64,000 bases of DNA from Nocardioides luti (GTDB lineage: Bacteria > Actinomycetota > Actinomycetes > Propionibacteriales > Nocardioidaceae). Below, one piece after another: positions 1 to 10,195 of the stretch (its first letter is position 1; every line of letters starts with the position of its first letter). The translations under genes and the position numbers were made by a program. The notes below the pieces were generated by a model. It saw nothing but the letters and a program-made list of their open reading frames with translations. It did not search any database and was not told where the DNA came from. The stretch spans positions 2,666,001 to 2,730,000 of the forward strand of contig NZ_JACKXE010000001.1 in the NCBI RefSeq assembly GCF_014212315.1. Reading direction: 5' to 3'.

Positions 1-985
1 CTTCCACCCGCTCCGCGCCGGCGCCACCCTCCGCGGCAAGGTCGTCTCCGTCACCGCCGAGACCGCCGACTCCGCCACGATCGTCATCAAGCCCGGGCGC
101 GACTGGGCCGGCCACGTCCCCGGCCAGTACCTCCGCGTCGGCGTCGACGTCGACGGCGTCCGCCTGTGGCGCACCTACTCCCTGACCCACGGCCCCCGTG
201 CCGACCGCTGCATCTCCATCACCGTCAAGGCGATCCCGGACGGGGTGGTCTCGAACCACCTCGTCCGCCGGGTCCGCGCCGGCCAGATGATCCACCTGGG
301 CCAGGCCGAGGGCGACTTCGTGCTGTCGACCCCGATGCCCGCGAAGCTGCTGCTCGTCACTGCCGGCTCCGGCATCACCCCGGTGATCGGGATGCTGCGC
401 AACCTCTTCTCGCGCGCCACGCCGTTCGGCGGCGACATCGTGCTGCTGCACTCGGCGCTCTCGCGCTCCGAGGTGATCTTCGGCGAGGAGCTGCGGGAGT
501 ACGCCGCCGCCGGCAAGCTCCGCCTCGTCGAGCTGCACACGGACACCGACGGGATGCTCGACGTCGACGACCTGGCCACGATCGTCCCCGACCTGGCCGA
601 GCGCACGACGTACGCCTGCGGGCCGGTCGGCCTGCTCGACGCCCTCGAGGCGCACCACGGCGCCCGCGAGCTGCCGCTGCACATCGAGCGCTTCCGCACC
701 GCCACCGTCGTCACCGGCGAGGGTGGGACGGTCTCGTTCGCGAAGAACGGCGCGACCGTCGTGGCCGACGCCGCCACCCCGATCCTCGACGCCGCCGAGG
801 CCGCGGGCGTCCTGATGCCGAGCGGCTGCCGGATGGGCGTCTGCTTCGGCTGCGTCCTGCCGCTGCGCGAGGGCGCCGTGCGCGACCTGCGCAACGGCCA
901 GCTCACCGTCGCCGCCCCCGGCGACGGCGTGATCATCCAGACCTGCATCAGCGCCGCCGCCGGCGCGTGCGAGATCGACCACTGA
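1..985 (+). CDS. Ferredoxin reductase with C-terminal 2Fe-2S domain (5' end cut by window edge)
   Basis: The reading frame is open from the first bases of the window, so the N-terminus lies outside. The visible order is an FAD-binding barrel with RTYSL, an NAD(P)-binding lobe with GSGITPVIGM, and a plant-type [2Fe-2S] domain with C-x4-C-x2-C (GCRMGVCFGC) and a later lone Cys in QTC. This is the class that passes electrons from NAD(P)H to a membrane di-iron enzyme. The desaturase starts 46 bases downstream on the same strand, which matches the mycobacterial Rv3230c/DesA3 partnership. I infer that it is the redox partner of that desaturase. The family is certain; the partnership is likely. Confidence 0.9.
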   Translation, partial: FHPLRAGATLRGKVVSVTAETADSATIVIKPGRDWAGHVPGQYLRVGVDVDGVRLWRTYSLTHGPRADRCISITVKAIPDGVVSNHLVRRVRAGQMIHLGQAEGDFVLSTPMPAKLLLVTAGSGITPVIGMLRNLFSRATPFGGDIVLLHSALSRSEVIFGEELREYAAAGKLRLVELHTDTDGMLDVDDLATIVPDLAERTTYACGPVGLLDALEAHHGARELPLHIERFRTATVVTGEGGTVSFAKNGATVVADAATPILDAAEAAGVLMPSGCRMGVCFGCVLPLREGAVRDLRNGQLTVAAPGDGVIIQTCISAAAGACEIDH

Positions 986-1031
986 CCCTTTCCCCTCCGA
1001 CCCGCTCGATCCCCCGAGAAGGAGCGACACC

Positions 1032-2270
1032 ATGACCGCCCTGCAGAAGAAGCCCACCAGCCCGATCGACCACCTCACCCCCGAGGACATCGAGCAGCTC
1101 GGTGTCGAGCTCGACGCGATCCGCCAGGACATCCTGGACGCGCGCGGCGAGGGCGACGCGGCGTACATCCGCAAGGTCATCGACGTCCAGCGCAAGCTCG
1201 AGCTCGCCTCGCGCGCCGTGCTCCTGGCGTCGGCCTTCCCGCCGGCGTGGGTCGTCGGCACCGCCGGCCTGAGCGTCGCGAAGATCCTCGAGAACATGGA
1301 GATCGGCCACAACATCCTCCACGGCCAGTGGGACTGGATGCGCGACCCGAAGATCCACTCCACGACGTGGGAGTGGGACATGGCAACGCCGGCCAAGCAG
1401 TGGCAGCACTCGCACAACGAGCTGCACCACACGTACACCAACGTGATCGGCAAGGACAACGACCTCGGCTACGGCATCATGCGCGTGGACGAGGACCAGC
1501 CGTGGCACCCGTTCTTCCTCGTGCAGCCGCTGTGGAACTTCATCAACGCCTGCTTCTTCGAGTACGGCATCGCGGCGTACGACCTCGAGCTCGGTGCGAA
1601 CATCAAGCGCAAGAAGACCAAGGACCCCGAGTTCAAGGCGCGGGTCAGCCAGGTGCTGAAGAAGATCCGCAACCAGGCGACCAAGGACTACGTCGTGCAC
1701 CCGGCGCTGTCGATCCCGACCGGCTCGTTCCTGCCGACGCTCGCCGCGAACTTCACCGCGAACGTCGTGCGCAACCTGTGGTCGCACTCGATCATCATGT
1801 GCGGCCACTTCCCCGAGGGCGTCGAGACCTTCGAGAAGCGCTCGATCGACGGCGAGACCCGCGGTGAGTGGTACGTCCGCCAGATGCTCGGCTCGGCCAA
1901 CATCTCCGGCTCGAAGGCCATGCACCTGATGTCCGGCAACCTCTCGCACCAGATCGAGCACCACCTGTTCCCGGATTTGCCGTCGAACCGGTACGCCGAG
2001 ATCGCGCCGAAGGTGAAGGACCTCTTCGACAAGTACGGCCTGAACTACCACGCCCAGCCGTTCCCGAAGCAGCTCGCGTCGGCCTGGCACAAGGTCGTGC
2101 GGCTCTCGCTGCCGAACGGCTGGCTGGCCACGACCACGCCGAAGAACGCCGTGCCGCAGGTCAAGATGCTCTACAAGATGACGACCGGTGGCCCCAAGGT
2201 CCGCCGGGCCGCCCAGGCCCGCCTCACCCAGCAGGCGCGCCGCCTGCAGGGCGCCAAGGTCGCCGCCTGA
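1032..2270 (+). CDS. Membrane fatty acid (acyl-CoA) desaturase, DesA3-like
   Basis: The 412-residue protein carries the three histidine boxes of membrane di-iron desaturases: GHNILH near residues 92-97, HSHNELHH near 126-133 and HQIEHH near 306-311. These eight-plus histidines bind the di-iron centre that inserts a cis double bond into an acyl chain. Hydrophobic stretches lie between the boxes, as expected for an integral membrane enzyme. A good ribosome site (GAAGGAG) precedes the ATG. It sits directly after the ferredoxin reductase and probably shares its transcript. The length fits the actinobacterial delta-9 desaturase group. The exact position of desaturation cannot be read from sequence. 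Confidence 0.93.
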   Translation: MTALQKKPTSPIDHLTPEDIEQLGVELDAIRQDILDARGEGDAAYIRKVIDVQRKLELASRAVLLASAFPPAWVVGTAGLSVAKILENMEIGHNILHGQWDWMRDPKIHSTTWEWDMATPAKQWQHSHNELHHTYTNVIGKDNDLGYGIMRVDEDQPWHPFFLVQPLWNFINACFFEYGIAAYDLELGANIKRKKTKDPEFKARVSQVLKKIRNQATKDYVVHPALSIPTGSFLPTLAANFTANVVRNLWSHSIIMCGHFPEGVETFEKRSIDGETRGEWYVRQMLGSANISGSKAMHLMSGNLSHQIEHHLFPDLPSNRYAEIAPKVKDLFDKYGLNYHAQPFPKQLASAWHKVVRLSLPNGWLATTTPKNAVPQVKMLYKMTTGGPKVRRAAQARLTQQARRLQGAKVAA

Positions 2271-2276
2271 CGCGAG

Positions 2277-2333
2277 CGGGGCGCGCGCCCGTCGGGAAGC
2301 CGTCCGGCACTCCCACGGCGCGCGTCCCCGTTT
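2277..2333 (+). terminator. Probable terminator after the desaturase
   Basis: A GC-rich inverted repeat begins seven bases after the desaturase stop. CGGGG-CGCGCGCC pairs with GGCGCGCGTCCCCG through one bulged base, and a short run TTT follows. The position and the trailing Ts suit an intrinsic terminator. The long loop of about 27 bases weakens the call. Confidence 0.45.
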
Positions 2334-2426
2334 GAGATCCGTCAGAGGGGGAACGTCGTTCCTGCAGTCGCTGCTCGGGCTCCGACGGCGCTGTGTCAAC
2401 CCCCATCAACCGGACGGAGTCACACC

Positions 2427-2507
2427 ATGCTGTGGACCATTCTGATCATCCTCGCCATCATCGCCCTCGTGCTGTTCATCCTGGGACGTGTGCGGAGCGG
2501 TCGCTGA
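2427..2507 (+). CDS. 26-residue single-span membrane peptide
   Basis: A short frame starts MLWTILIILAII, stays hydrophobic for about 18 residues and ends in a basic tail (GRVRSGR). It has an upstream GGAG at about ten bases from the ATG. The layout (short N-terminus, one membrane span, positive C-terminus inside) is that of a real small membrane peptide, and the MLWTI start recalls small hydrophobic proteins annotated in many Gram-positive genomes. It follows the desaturase after a probable terminator, so it may have its own promoter. Function is unknown. At this length I rely on composition and the ribosome site only. Confidence 0.5.
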   Translation: MLWTILIILAIIALVLFILGRVRSGR

Positions 2508-2525
2508 CCCTGACCTGACGGCGTC

Positions 2526-2969
2526 CTAGAAGACGTCGAACTCGTTGCCCTCGGGATCGGTCATCGCCACGGCGTAGTGATCGAGCCACTCCTCGCTGAC
2601 CGTGCGCGTGCGGGTGGCCCCGAGGGCAGCGAGGCGGGTGGCCTCGGCCTCGACCCGCTCGCGCCGCACCTCCAGCGGCACGCTCCGTCCGCCACTGGCG
2701 TCGACATCGAGATGGAAGCGGTTCTTCACCGACTTCGCCTCCGGCACCACCTGGAACCAGATCCGCGGCCCCTCGCCGCGTGGATCGACGATCGAGTCCG
2801 TCCCGCCGCCGAGCTCGTCCTCGGGCACCCCGAGCGAGCGGTAGAAGTCGTCCCACGACGCGAAGCCGTCCGGGACCGGCGCCGGCACGTAGTGCAGCGC
2901 CTCCGCCCAGAAGCGGGCCAGCGGCTCTGCCACCGCGCAGTCGATCGTGAGCTGGAACCTCACCGTCAT
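2526..2969 (-). CDS. VOC-superfamily (glyoxalase-like) protein
   Basis: The 147-residue product begins MTVRFQLTIDC and has the repeated beta-alpha-beta-beta-beta pattern of VOC proteins, with FWAEALHY in the first half and MTDPEGNEFDVF at the C-terminus. It resembles the single-domain Glyoxalase-like family common in actinobacteria, for which substrates are mostly unknown. A strong GGAGGTG ribosome site lies in front of this ATG, so I prefer it over in-frame starts further upstream, whose extra residues are low-complexity Arg/Ser/Pro. It stands alone on the minus strand. The final acidic residues could be a metal ligand, but no activity can be assigned. Confidence 0.8.
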   Translation of the reverse strand: MTVRFQLTIDCAVAEPLARFWAEALHYVPAPVPDGFASWDDFYRSLGVPEDELGGGTDSIVDPRGEGPRIWFQVVPEAKSVKNRFHLDVDASGGRSVPLEVRRERVEAEATRLAALGATRTRTVSEEWLDHYAVAMTDPEGNEFDVF

Positions 2970-3051
2970 GGAGCACCTCCGGGTCGTCGTCGGGACCACG
3001 ATGCCAGCCCGCGCCGACAGTCCGCGTGGACAGTCCTGGGCTGCTCCGGGG

Positions 3052-3441
3052 CTACTCCGGGCCGAGCAGGGCGTCCGGGTCCAGCCGCGGCGGCACGTGC
3101 GCGAGCGCGGCCTGCACGAGGGCGACACGGGCGCGGACCAGCACGGCACGGCGGACCCGCCCAAGGTCGTCGCTCGCGACCTCCTCGACGGTGGCGAGCA
3201 CCTGCCGGTCGGAGTACGTCGGTCGCGTGCCCGGGGCCACGTCCACGTCGGGGAGCGCGACCAGGACCGGCAGCACCTGGCTGCCCAGCGAGCTGAGCAG
3301 CTGGTAGCGCTGGTGCCGGTCCATCGTCTCCCAGAGCTCGTCGACGTCCCGCTTGCCCCGGCGGACGTCGCGCCGGGCCGCGAGCACCGACTTGGCCGCG
3401 CCGGCCATCGCCTGGGTCATCTCGTTCTCGGTGAAGCGCAC
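3052..3441 (-). CDS. Conserved hypothetical protein, helical
   Basis: This 129-residue protein starts at a GTG (MRFTENEMTQAMAGAAKSVL) and is predicted mostly helical, with many charged residues and no signal peptide, membrane span or recognisable motif. The reading frame has strong G/C bias at third positions and no in-frame stop, which supports it being real. It lies between the VOC gene and the divergent hydrolase. I do not recognise a family. It may be a small cytoplasmic protein of unknown function; other frames over this stretch are low-complexity shadows. Confidence 0.6.
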   Translation of the reverse strand: MRFTENEMTQAMAGAAKSVLAARRDVRRGKRDVDELWETMDRHQRYQLLSSLGSQVLPVLVALPDVDVAPGTRPTYSDRQVLATVEEVASDDLGRVRRAVLVRARVALVQAALAHVPPRLDPDALLGPE

Positions 3442-3478
3442 GGGACCAGTCTCCCGCGGATCGCGCCCGGGTGCTGGC

Positions 3479-3484
3479 TAGGGT
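3479..3484 (+). promoter_or_regulatory. -10 element of a leaderless promoter
   Basis: TAGGGT lies six bases before the ATG of the hydrolase, so transcription would begin at or next to the start codon. No ribosome site is visible in front of the gene. This is the usual picture of a leaderless actinobacterial mRNA. Confidence 0.5.
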
Positions 3485-3490
3485 CGACGG

Positions 3491-4324
3491 ATGCAGGTCG
3501 ACGTGGGCGCCCACACCTTCGACGTGGCGGTGAGCGGGCCGGACGACGCGCCGGTCGTGCTCCTGCTGCACGGCTTCCCGCAGTCGGGGCACTCCTGGCG
3601 TCTGGTGCTGCCGACGCTGCTCGACGCCGGCTTCCGGGTGGTCGTGCCGGACCAGCGGGGCTACTCGCCCGGCGCCCGGCCCGACGACGTCGAGGACTAC
3701 CGGATCGGGCCGCTCGCGGGCGACGCCCTCGGGATCCTCGACGCGCTCGGGGTCGACCGTGCCCACGTCGTCGGCCACGACTGGGGCGCGGCGGTCGCCT
3801 GGCAGCTCGGCGCCCGGCACCCCGAGCGGGTGCGGACGCTCACGGCGGTCTCGGTCCCGCACCCGCGGGCCTTCATCACGGCGCTCCGCACGGACGACGA
3901 GCAGCGGGCGGCCTCGACCTACATGCGCGACTTCGCCACCCCGTCGTACGACGCGGTCCTGCTGGCCGACGACGCGGCGCGCTTCCGCTCGCTCTTCGGG
4001 CCGATGCCGGGCGCGGTCGACGTCGAGCACATGCTGGTCCGGGCGCGGGAGCCGGGCGCGCTGGCCGCGTGGCTGCGGTGGTACGCCGCCCAGCGGCTGG
4101 AGGACGTCGCCGACACCCCGGACGTGCCCGTCCCGACCCTGCACGTGTGGTCCGACGGCGACCACGCGCTGCGCCGCGCCGGCGCCGAGGGCACGGCGGC
4201 CTGCGTCAGCGGTCCCTACCGCCTCGACGTGCTGCCGGGCGTCTCGCACTGGATCCCCGAGGAGGCCGCCGACGCCCTGGGGGCGCTGCTGGTGGAGCAC
4301 CTCGGGAGCGCGCTGCCGGGATAG
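3491..4324 (+). CDS. Alpha/beta hydrolase, epoxide-hydrolase-like
   Basis: The 277-residue protein has the HGFPQS oxyanion motif at residues 27-32 and a nucleophile elbow GHDWGA with Asp97 in place of Ser. An Asp nucleophile marks the epoxide hydrolase/haloalkane dehalogenase branch. The catalytic His sits in PGVSHWIPEE near the C-terminus. Such enzymes open epoxides or remove halides by an ester intermediate on Asp. No signal peptide is present, so it is cytoplasmic. The stop codon TAG overlaps the first bases of the palindrome that follows. The HGFPQ form favours an epoxide hydrolase, but the substrate is unknown. Confidence 0.85.
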   Translation: MQVDVGAHTFDVAVSGPDDAPVVLLLHGFPQSGHSWRLVLPTLLDAGFRVVVPDQRGYSPGARPDDVEDYRIGPLAGDALGILDALGVDRAHVVGHDWGAAVAWQLGARHPERVRTLTAVSVPHPRAFITALRTDDEQRAASTYMRDFATPSYDAVLLADDAARFRSLFGPMPGAVDVEHMLVRAREPGALAAWLRWYAAQRLEDVADTPDVPVPTLHVWSDGDHALRRAGAEGTAACVSGPYRLDVLPGVSHWIPEEAADALGALLVEHLGSALPG

Positions 4325-4384
4325 TCCGACACGAATCCGTCGTTCCCGGGTCCCCCGAGTGACAAGTTCGTGGCGGACTATCCC
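4318..4384. repeat. Long palindrome, copy 1 (flanks the molybdopterin gene pair)
   Basis: GGGATAGTCCG at the left end is repeated in inverted form as CGGACTATCCC at the right end, with a second inner inverted repeat around CCCGGG. The arms are about 67 bases apart end to end. A close relative lies at 5821-5893. The element contains the stop codon of the hydrolase and no T tract follows, so it is either a REP-like hairpin or a terminator. Confidence 0.75.
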
Positions 4385-4454
4385 ACCGACGCCGGCTGGC
4401 TAGGCTGGCGCCAGGTTCCGCCCGATCCCGCAGCCCGACCCGCAGGAGGCCCCG

Positions 4455-5066
4455 ATGCCGGTGACCCGTGGCTTCTTCCGCCGCCGCCCCGACGGCCCTG
4501 AGAGCCGGCTCCCGCCCGGGCAGTACGACGTGGGCGCCGGCTGGCCGGTGCTGACGGCCGAGGCCACGCCGCACCTGGAGCGGGACGCCTGGAGCGTCCG
4601 GGTGGACGGGCTGGTCGACCGGCCGACCACCTGGACGTGGGACGACGTCCAGCAGCTGCCGCGCTCGGCGTACACCGGCGACATCCACTGCGTCACGACG
4701 TGGTCGAAGTTCGACGTGACCTTCGGGGGCGTCTCGGTCGACACCCTCCTCGAGGCGGCCGGCCCGACGGCGGACGCCGCCTTCGTGGTGGCGCACGCCA
4801 GCACCGGCTACACCACCAACCTGCCCCTCGCGGACGTCACCGGCGGGAGGGCCTGGCTGGTCTGGGAGTACGCCGGCAAGCCCCTCACCCGCGAGCACGG
4901 CGGACCTGTCCGGCTGCTGGTGCCGCACCTGTACTTCTGGAAGTCCGCGAAGTGGATCAGCCGGCTCGAGCTGGTGGCCGAGGACCAGCCGGGGTTCTGG
5001 GAGCGCAACGGCTACCACGACCGCGGCGACCCGTGGCGGGAGCAGCGCTACCAGGGCGACGCGTGA
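4455..5066 (+). CDS. Sulfite-oxidase-like molybdopterin oxidoreductase
   Basis: This 203-residue protein consists of a single oxidoreductase molybdopterin-binding domain. The conserved Cys ligand of molybdenum is Cys79 in DIHCVTTWSKFD, and the motifs AHASTGYTTNLPL and LLVPHLYFWKSAKW belong to the YedY/sulfite oxidase fold. There is no Tat signal, so it is cytoplasmic, unlike MsrP. A GGAGG ribosome site precedes the ATG, and a possible -10 box TAGGCT lies at 4401-4406. The next gene overlaps its stop as GTGA and encodes a flavin reductase, so the two likely form an electron-transfer pair. The physiological substrate is unknown; sulfoxides or sulfite are guesses. Confidence 0.9.
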   Translation: MPVTRGFFRRRPDGPESRLPPGQYDVGAGWPVLTAEATPHLERDAWSVRVDGLVDRPTTWTWDDVQQLPRSAYTGDIHCVTTWSKFDVTFGGVSVDTLLEAAGPTADAAFVVAHASTGYTTNLPLADVTGGRAWLVWEYAGKPLTREHGGPVRLLVPHLYFWKSAKWISRLELVAEDQPGFWERNGYHDRGDPWREQRYQGDA

Positions 5067-5809
5067 GCGCGGACGGCCCGGACGGCCCGGACGACGTGGG
5101 CGCGATCGACGCCGTCACCGCGACGACGACGGCCTGGACGACCGGTCGGATCATCACCCACGACCTCCCCGCCCCCCACCTGGTCCGGCTCCGGATGCAC
5201 GTGGAGGACCGCCAGCGGCACCGGCCCGGCCAGCACTACCTGATCCGGCTGCGCGCGCCCGACGACTACACCGCCCAGCGGTCGTACTCCCTCGCCTCCG
5301 ACGACGACGACCCGCTCGTGGAGTTCCTCGTCGAGAGGCTCCCGGGCGGCGAGGTGTCGGAGTTCCTGGCCGACGTCGCCGAGGTCGGGGACGTGCTCGA
5401 GCTGCGCGGCCCGATCGGCCGCTGGTTCTCCTGGGACACCCGCACGCCGGCGCTCTGCCTGGTCGGGGGGACGGGCGTCGTGCCCGCGGTCGCGATGACG
5501 CGGACCGCCCGGCGCCTCGGCCGGCCCGACCTCGTCCGGGTCGTCGCGGTCGGTCGCGGTCCCGACGACCTGCCGTACGCCGACGAGCTCGACCGCGCCG
5601 GCGCCACGCTGGCCTTCACCCGGCAGAGCGTGGGGGAGCGGCCGGCCGGACCCCCGACGCGCGAGGAGGTCGCGGCGCTCCTCGACGGCGTCGAGGTCGC
5701 CTTCGTCTGCGGCTCGTCGCGCTTCGCCGCGTTCGCCGAGGGGCTGCTGACCGAGGCGGGGCTGAGCCCCGACGCCATCCGCGTCGAGCGGTTCGGCGTC
5801 ACCGGCTGA
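5063..5809 (+). CDS. FAD/NAD(P)H oxidoreductase partner of the molybdopterin enzyme
   Basis: The GTG start overlaps the stop of the preceding gene by four bases, giving a 248-residue flavoprotein. It has an FAD barrel with RSYSLAS, an NAD(P)-binding lobe with GGTGVVPAVAM and a terminal VCGSSRFA motif. It lacks the C-terminal 2Fe-2S domain of many relatives and ends VERFGVTG. Translational coupling to the molybdopterin enzyme suggests that it reduces that enzyme directly with NAD(P)H. Upstream in-frame starts would lie inside the preceding gene and are rejected. Family assignment is firm; direction of electron flow is inferred. Confidence 0.88.
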   Translation: MSADGPDGPDDVGAIDAVTATTTAWTTGRIITHDLPAPHLVRLRMHVEDRQRHRPGQHYLIRLRAPDDYTAQRSYSLASDDDDPLVEFLVERLPGGEVSEFLADVAEVGDVLELRGPIGRWFSWDTRTPALCLVGGTGVVPAVAMTRTARRLGRPDLVRVVAVGRGPDDLPYADELDRAGATLAFTRQSVGERPAGPPTREEVAALLDGVEVAFVCGSSRFAAFAEGLLTEAGLSPDAIRVERFGVTG

Positions 5810-5820
5810 GGGAGCGTGTT

Positions 5821-5893
5821 GGCGGGATAGTCCGCCACGAATTCGTCGTTCCCGGGCCTCCCGGGCGACAAGAACGTGGCGGACTATCCCGCC
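5821..5893. repeat. Long palindrome, copy 2
   Basis: A perfect 19-bp inverted repeat (GGCGGGATAGTCCGCCACG and its reverse complement) closes a 35-base middle that itself contains CCCGGG twice. It is a relative of 4318-4384. It sits between the convergent stops of the flavin reductase and pgm, where a bidirectional terminator would be useful. No T run is present. Confidence 0.85.
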
Positions 5894-5900
5894 GCAGCGG

Positions 5901-7550
<1,650 letters not shown>

Positions 7551-7580
7551 GGCGACATCATGCACCGCGCGGCCACCCGC

Positions 7581-7640
7581 CGTCCGCGTCGTGTGCCTGA
7601 GGACGCGCCGGGGCGCGTCCTCAGGCACACGCGGCGGACG
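7581..7640. repeat. Strong hairpin in the divergent pgm/rhamnosidase spacer
   Basis: A perfect 20-bp inverted repeat, arms 7590-7609 and 7612-7631, has only two bases between the arms. The pairing continues outward by six more base pairs after a two-base mismatch. It lies between two divergent starts, so it is not placed as a terminator. It may be an operator, a REP-type element or a cruciform site. Confidence 0.8.
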
Positions 7641-7718
7641 CGGGGCATCGGGTCGACGGATGCCGAGCATCCGGACGGCGTGCTTCCGCGCGCGGACGAG
7701 TCGCGGCAGAGTCGGCGC

Positions 7719-10094
7719 GTGAGCGCGCTGACCCCGGACCCGACCGACCCGGCCCCGATTGCCCCGCCCGACGCGTGGCAGGCGCAGTGGGTCTCGCCCG
7801 CGGTCCCGGCCGACGAGGTGCCGCCGGGCGGCCGGCGGCCGGCGTACCTCCTGCGCGGCGCGGTCGACGTCGCCGCCCCCGTGCGGCGGGCCGTCGTGCA
7901 CGCGACCGCGCACGGGATCTACGAGCTGAGCATCGACGGCACGCGGGTCACGGCCGACGAGCTGACGCCCGGGTTCACGGAGTACGCCCACCGCGTCCAG
8001 GTCCAGTCGTACGACGTCACGGCGATGCTCGCGGGCGCGCCCGGCGCCCACCGGCTGGAGGCGCTGCTCGCCGACGGGTGGTACCGCGGCCAGGTCGGCA
8101 TCCTCCGCGCCACCGACCAGTGGGGCGACACCACGGCGTTCCTCGCGCAGCTGCACCTCGAGCACGAGGACGGCACGACCACCGTGGTGGGCACCGACGA
8201 GACCTGGCGGTGGACGCCGTCGTACGTCCTCCAGGCTGACCTGATCGAGGGTCAGCACGAGGACCGCCGGCTCGTGGGGGCCGAGCCCGAGGCCGGGTGG
8301 CAGCCGGTCGTCGTCAGCGACCGCGGCTTCGACACCCTCACGACCTCGCCCGCCCCGCCGGTTCGCCCGGTCGAGGAGATCCGGCCGGTCGGGGTCACCG
8401 AGCCGCACCCCGGGACCTACGTCGTCGACCTCGGGCAGAACGTCAACGGCCGGGTCCGGCTGAGCAGCCTCGGCCCGGAGGGCACCGCGATCACGCTGAC
8501 GCACGGCGAGGCGCTCGGCCCGGACGGCGACGTGACGATGACGCACCTGCAGCCGGCGATGCCGTTCCTGCCGCACCCGCTCAGCGCCGGGCAGGTCGAC
8601 CGCGTGGTCTCGGCGGGGCGCGACGGCGACGTCTTCGAGCCGCGGCTGACGACGCACGGCTTCCGCTACGTGCGGGTGGAGGGCCACCCGGGGCCGCTCA
8701 CCGCCGACGACGTCACGGGCGTCGTGGTCCACACCGACCTCGCTCCGCGCGGCGGCTTCACGTGCGACGACGACCGGGTCAACCGGCTGCACGACGCGGC
8801 CGTGTGGAGCTTCCGCGGCAACGCCTGCGACATCCCGACCGACTGCCCCACCCGCGAGCGGGCTGGGTGGACGGGCGACTGGCAGCTCTACGTCCCCACC
8901 GCGACCTACCTCTACGACGTCGACGGCTTCTCCACCAAGTGGCTGCGCGACGTCGCGGCCGGCCAGTGGGAGGACGGCACGATCGGTGGCATGGCGCCGA
9001 TGCCGGTCGCCGAGATGACCGGCTTCCTGCGCACCACCAACGGCTCGGCCGGGTGGGGCGACGCGTCGGTGCTGGTGCCGTGGGAGCTGCACGAGGAGTA
9101 CGGCGACACCGCCGTCCTCGAGGAGCTGTGGCCGACCATGGTGGCCTGGCTGGACCGGACCGAGCGGATGGCGACGGGTGCCCGGCACCCCGACCGGGTC
9201 GCGGCCCGACCGGAGCCGCTGCCGCACGAGCAGCACCTCTGGGACACCGGCTTCCACTGGGGCGAGTGGCTCGAGCCCGGCGGCGAGCCGGCCGACTTCG
9301 CGGCGTTCATCGCGGCCGACAAGTCCGACGTCGCGACGGCGTACTACGCCTGGTCGACGCGGCACGCCGCGGCGATCGCGCGGGTGCTGGGCCGTGCGGA
9401 GGACGCGCAGCGGTATGCCGCCCTCAGCGCGGCGGTCGTCGACGCCTGGCGGTGCGAGTTCGTCGACGCCGGGACCGGGCGGGTCTCACCCCGCACGCAG
9501 GCCAACCTGGTCCGCGCGCTGCGCTTCGGCCTGGTGCCCGACGAGCTGCGCCAGCAGACCGCCGACGACCTCGCCGCGCTGGTCCGCGAGGCCGGCACCC
9601 ACCTGGGCACCGGCTTCCTGTCCACACCCGACCTGCTGCCGGTGCTGGCCGACCACGGCCACCTCGAGCTGGCCTACGAGCTGCTGTTCCAGGACACCCA
9701 GCCGTCGTGGCTGGCGATGATCGACCGCGGTGCGACGACCGTCTGGGAGCGCTGGGAGGGTCTCGACGAGGACGGCGTGCCGCACGAGTCGCTCAACCAC
9801 TACTCCAAGGGGGCGGTGGTGTCGTTCCTGCACCGGTACGTCGCCGGCCTGCAGCGCACCGCCACCACCTGGCGCCGCTTCCGCGTCGCCCCGCGTCCGG
9901 GCGGCGGGATCACCTCGGCCTCGACCTGGCACGACTCCGTGCACGGGCGGATCGAGGTGGCGTGGTCTTCGGCCGCGGCCCCGGGCGGCTCGGGCATCTC
10001 GCTGCACGTCACCGTCCCGCCCGGGTGCACGGCCGATGTCGTGCTCCCCGATGGGACGGCGTACGAGGTGGGCGGCGGGACGCACAGCTTCTGA
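7719..10094 (+). CDS. Alpha-L-rhamnosidase, glycoside hydrolase family 78
   Basis: The 791-residue protein has the GH78 order: an N-terminal beta domain with [17 protein letters not shown], a middle beta-sandwich, an (alpha/alpha)6 catalytic barrel and a C-terminal beta domain. The active-site motif [13 protein letters not shown] starts at residue 376, with Glu380 a likely general acid, and WERWEG at 676-681 and HYSKGAV follow. It releases terminal L-rhamnose from plant glycosides or polysaccharides. There is no signal peptide, so the substrate must enter the cell first. The GTG start is preceded at seven bases by CAGAGT, which suggests a leaderless message; other starts slightly upstream are possible. 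Confidence 0.9.
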   Translation: MSALTPDPTDPAPIAPPDAWQAQWVSPAVPADEVPPGGRRPAYLLRGAVDVAAPVRRAVVHATAHGIYELSIDGTRVTADELTPGFTEYAHRVQVQSYDVTAMLAGAPGAHRLEALLADGWYRGQVGILRATDQWGDTTAFLAQLHLEHEDGTTTVVGTDETWRWTPSYVLQADLIEGQHEDRRLVGAEPEAGWQPVVVSDRGFDTLTTSPAPPVRPVEEIRPVGVTEPHPGTYVVDLGQNVNGRVRLSSLGPEGTAITLTHGEALGPDGDVTMTHLQPAMPFLPHPLSAGQVDRVVSAGRDGDVFEPRLTTHGFRYVRVEGHPGPLTADDVTGVVVHTDLAPRGGFTCDDDRVNRLHDAAVWSFRGNACDIPTDCPTRERAGWTGDWQLYVPTATYLYDVDGFSTKWLRDVAAGQWEDGTIGGMAPMPVAEMTGFLRTTNGSAGWGDASVLVPWELHEEYGDTAVLEELWPTMVAWLDRTERMATGARHPDRVAARPEPLPHEQHLWDTGFHWGEWLEPGGEPADFAAFIAADKSDVATAYYAWSTRHAAAIARVLGRAEDAQRYAALSAAVVDAWRCEFVDAGTGRVSPRTQANLVRALRFGLVPDELRQQTADDLAALVREAGTHLGTGFLSTPDLLPVLADHGHLELAYELLFQDTQPSWLAMIDRGATTVWERWEGLDEDGVPHESLNHYSKGAVVSFLHRYVAGLQRTATTWRRFRVAPRPGGGITSASTWHDSVHGRIEVAWSSAAAPGGSGISLHVTVPPGCTADVVLPDGTAYEVGGGTHSF

Positions 10095-10107
10095 GCGCCC
10101 CGCGCCT

Positions 10108-10181
10108 GCTGTAACGCGGTGTCCACGTAGCGAATGGGGTGCTGCAGCACCGCACCAGTGACGGGGACACCGCGTTACAGC
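10108..10181. terminator. Hairpin between convergent genes, probable bidirectional terminator
   Basis: A 17-bp inverted repeat (arms 10108-10124 and 10165-10181, core CTGTAACGCGGTGTCC) encloses a second palindrome GGTGCTGCAGCACC. It lies 14 bases after the rhamnosidase stop and 15 before the stop of the convergent gene. It has the same nested design as the elements at 4.3 and 5.8 kb but a different sequence. Confidence 0.6.
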
Positions 10182-10195
10182 GGCCGGACGGTCGC

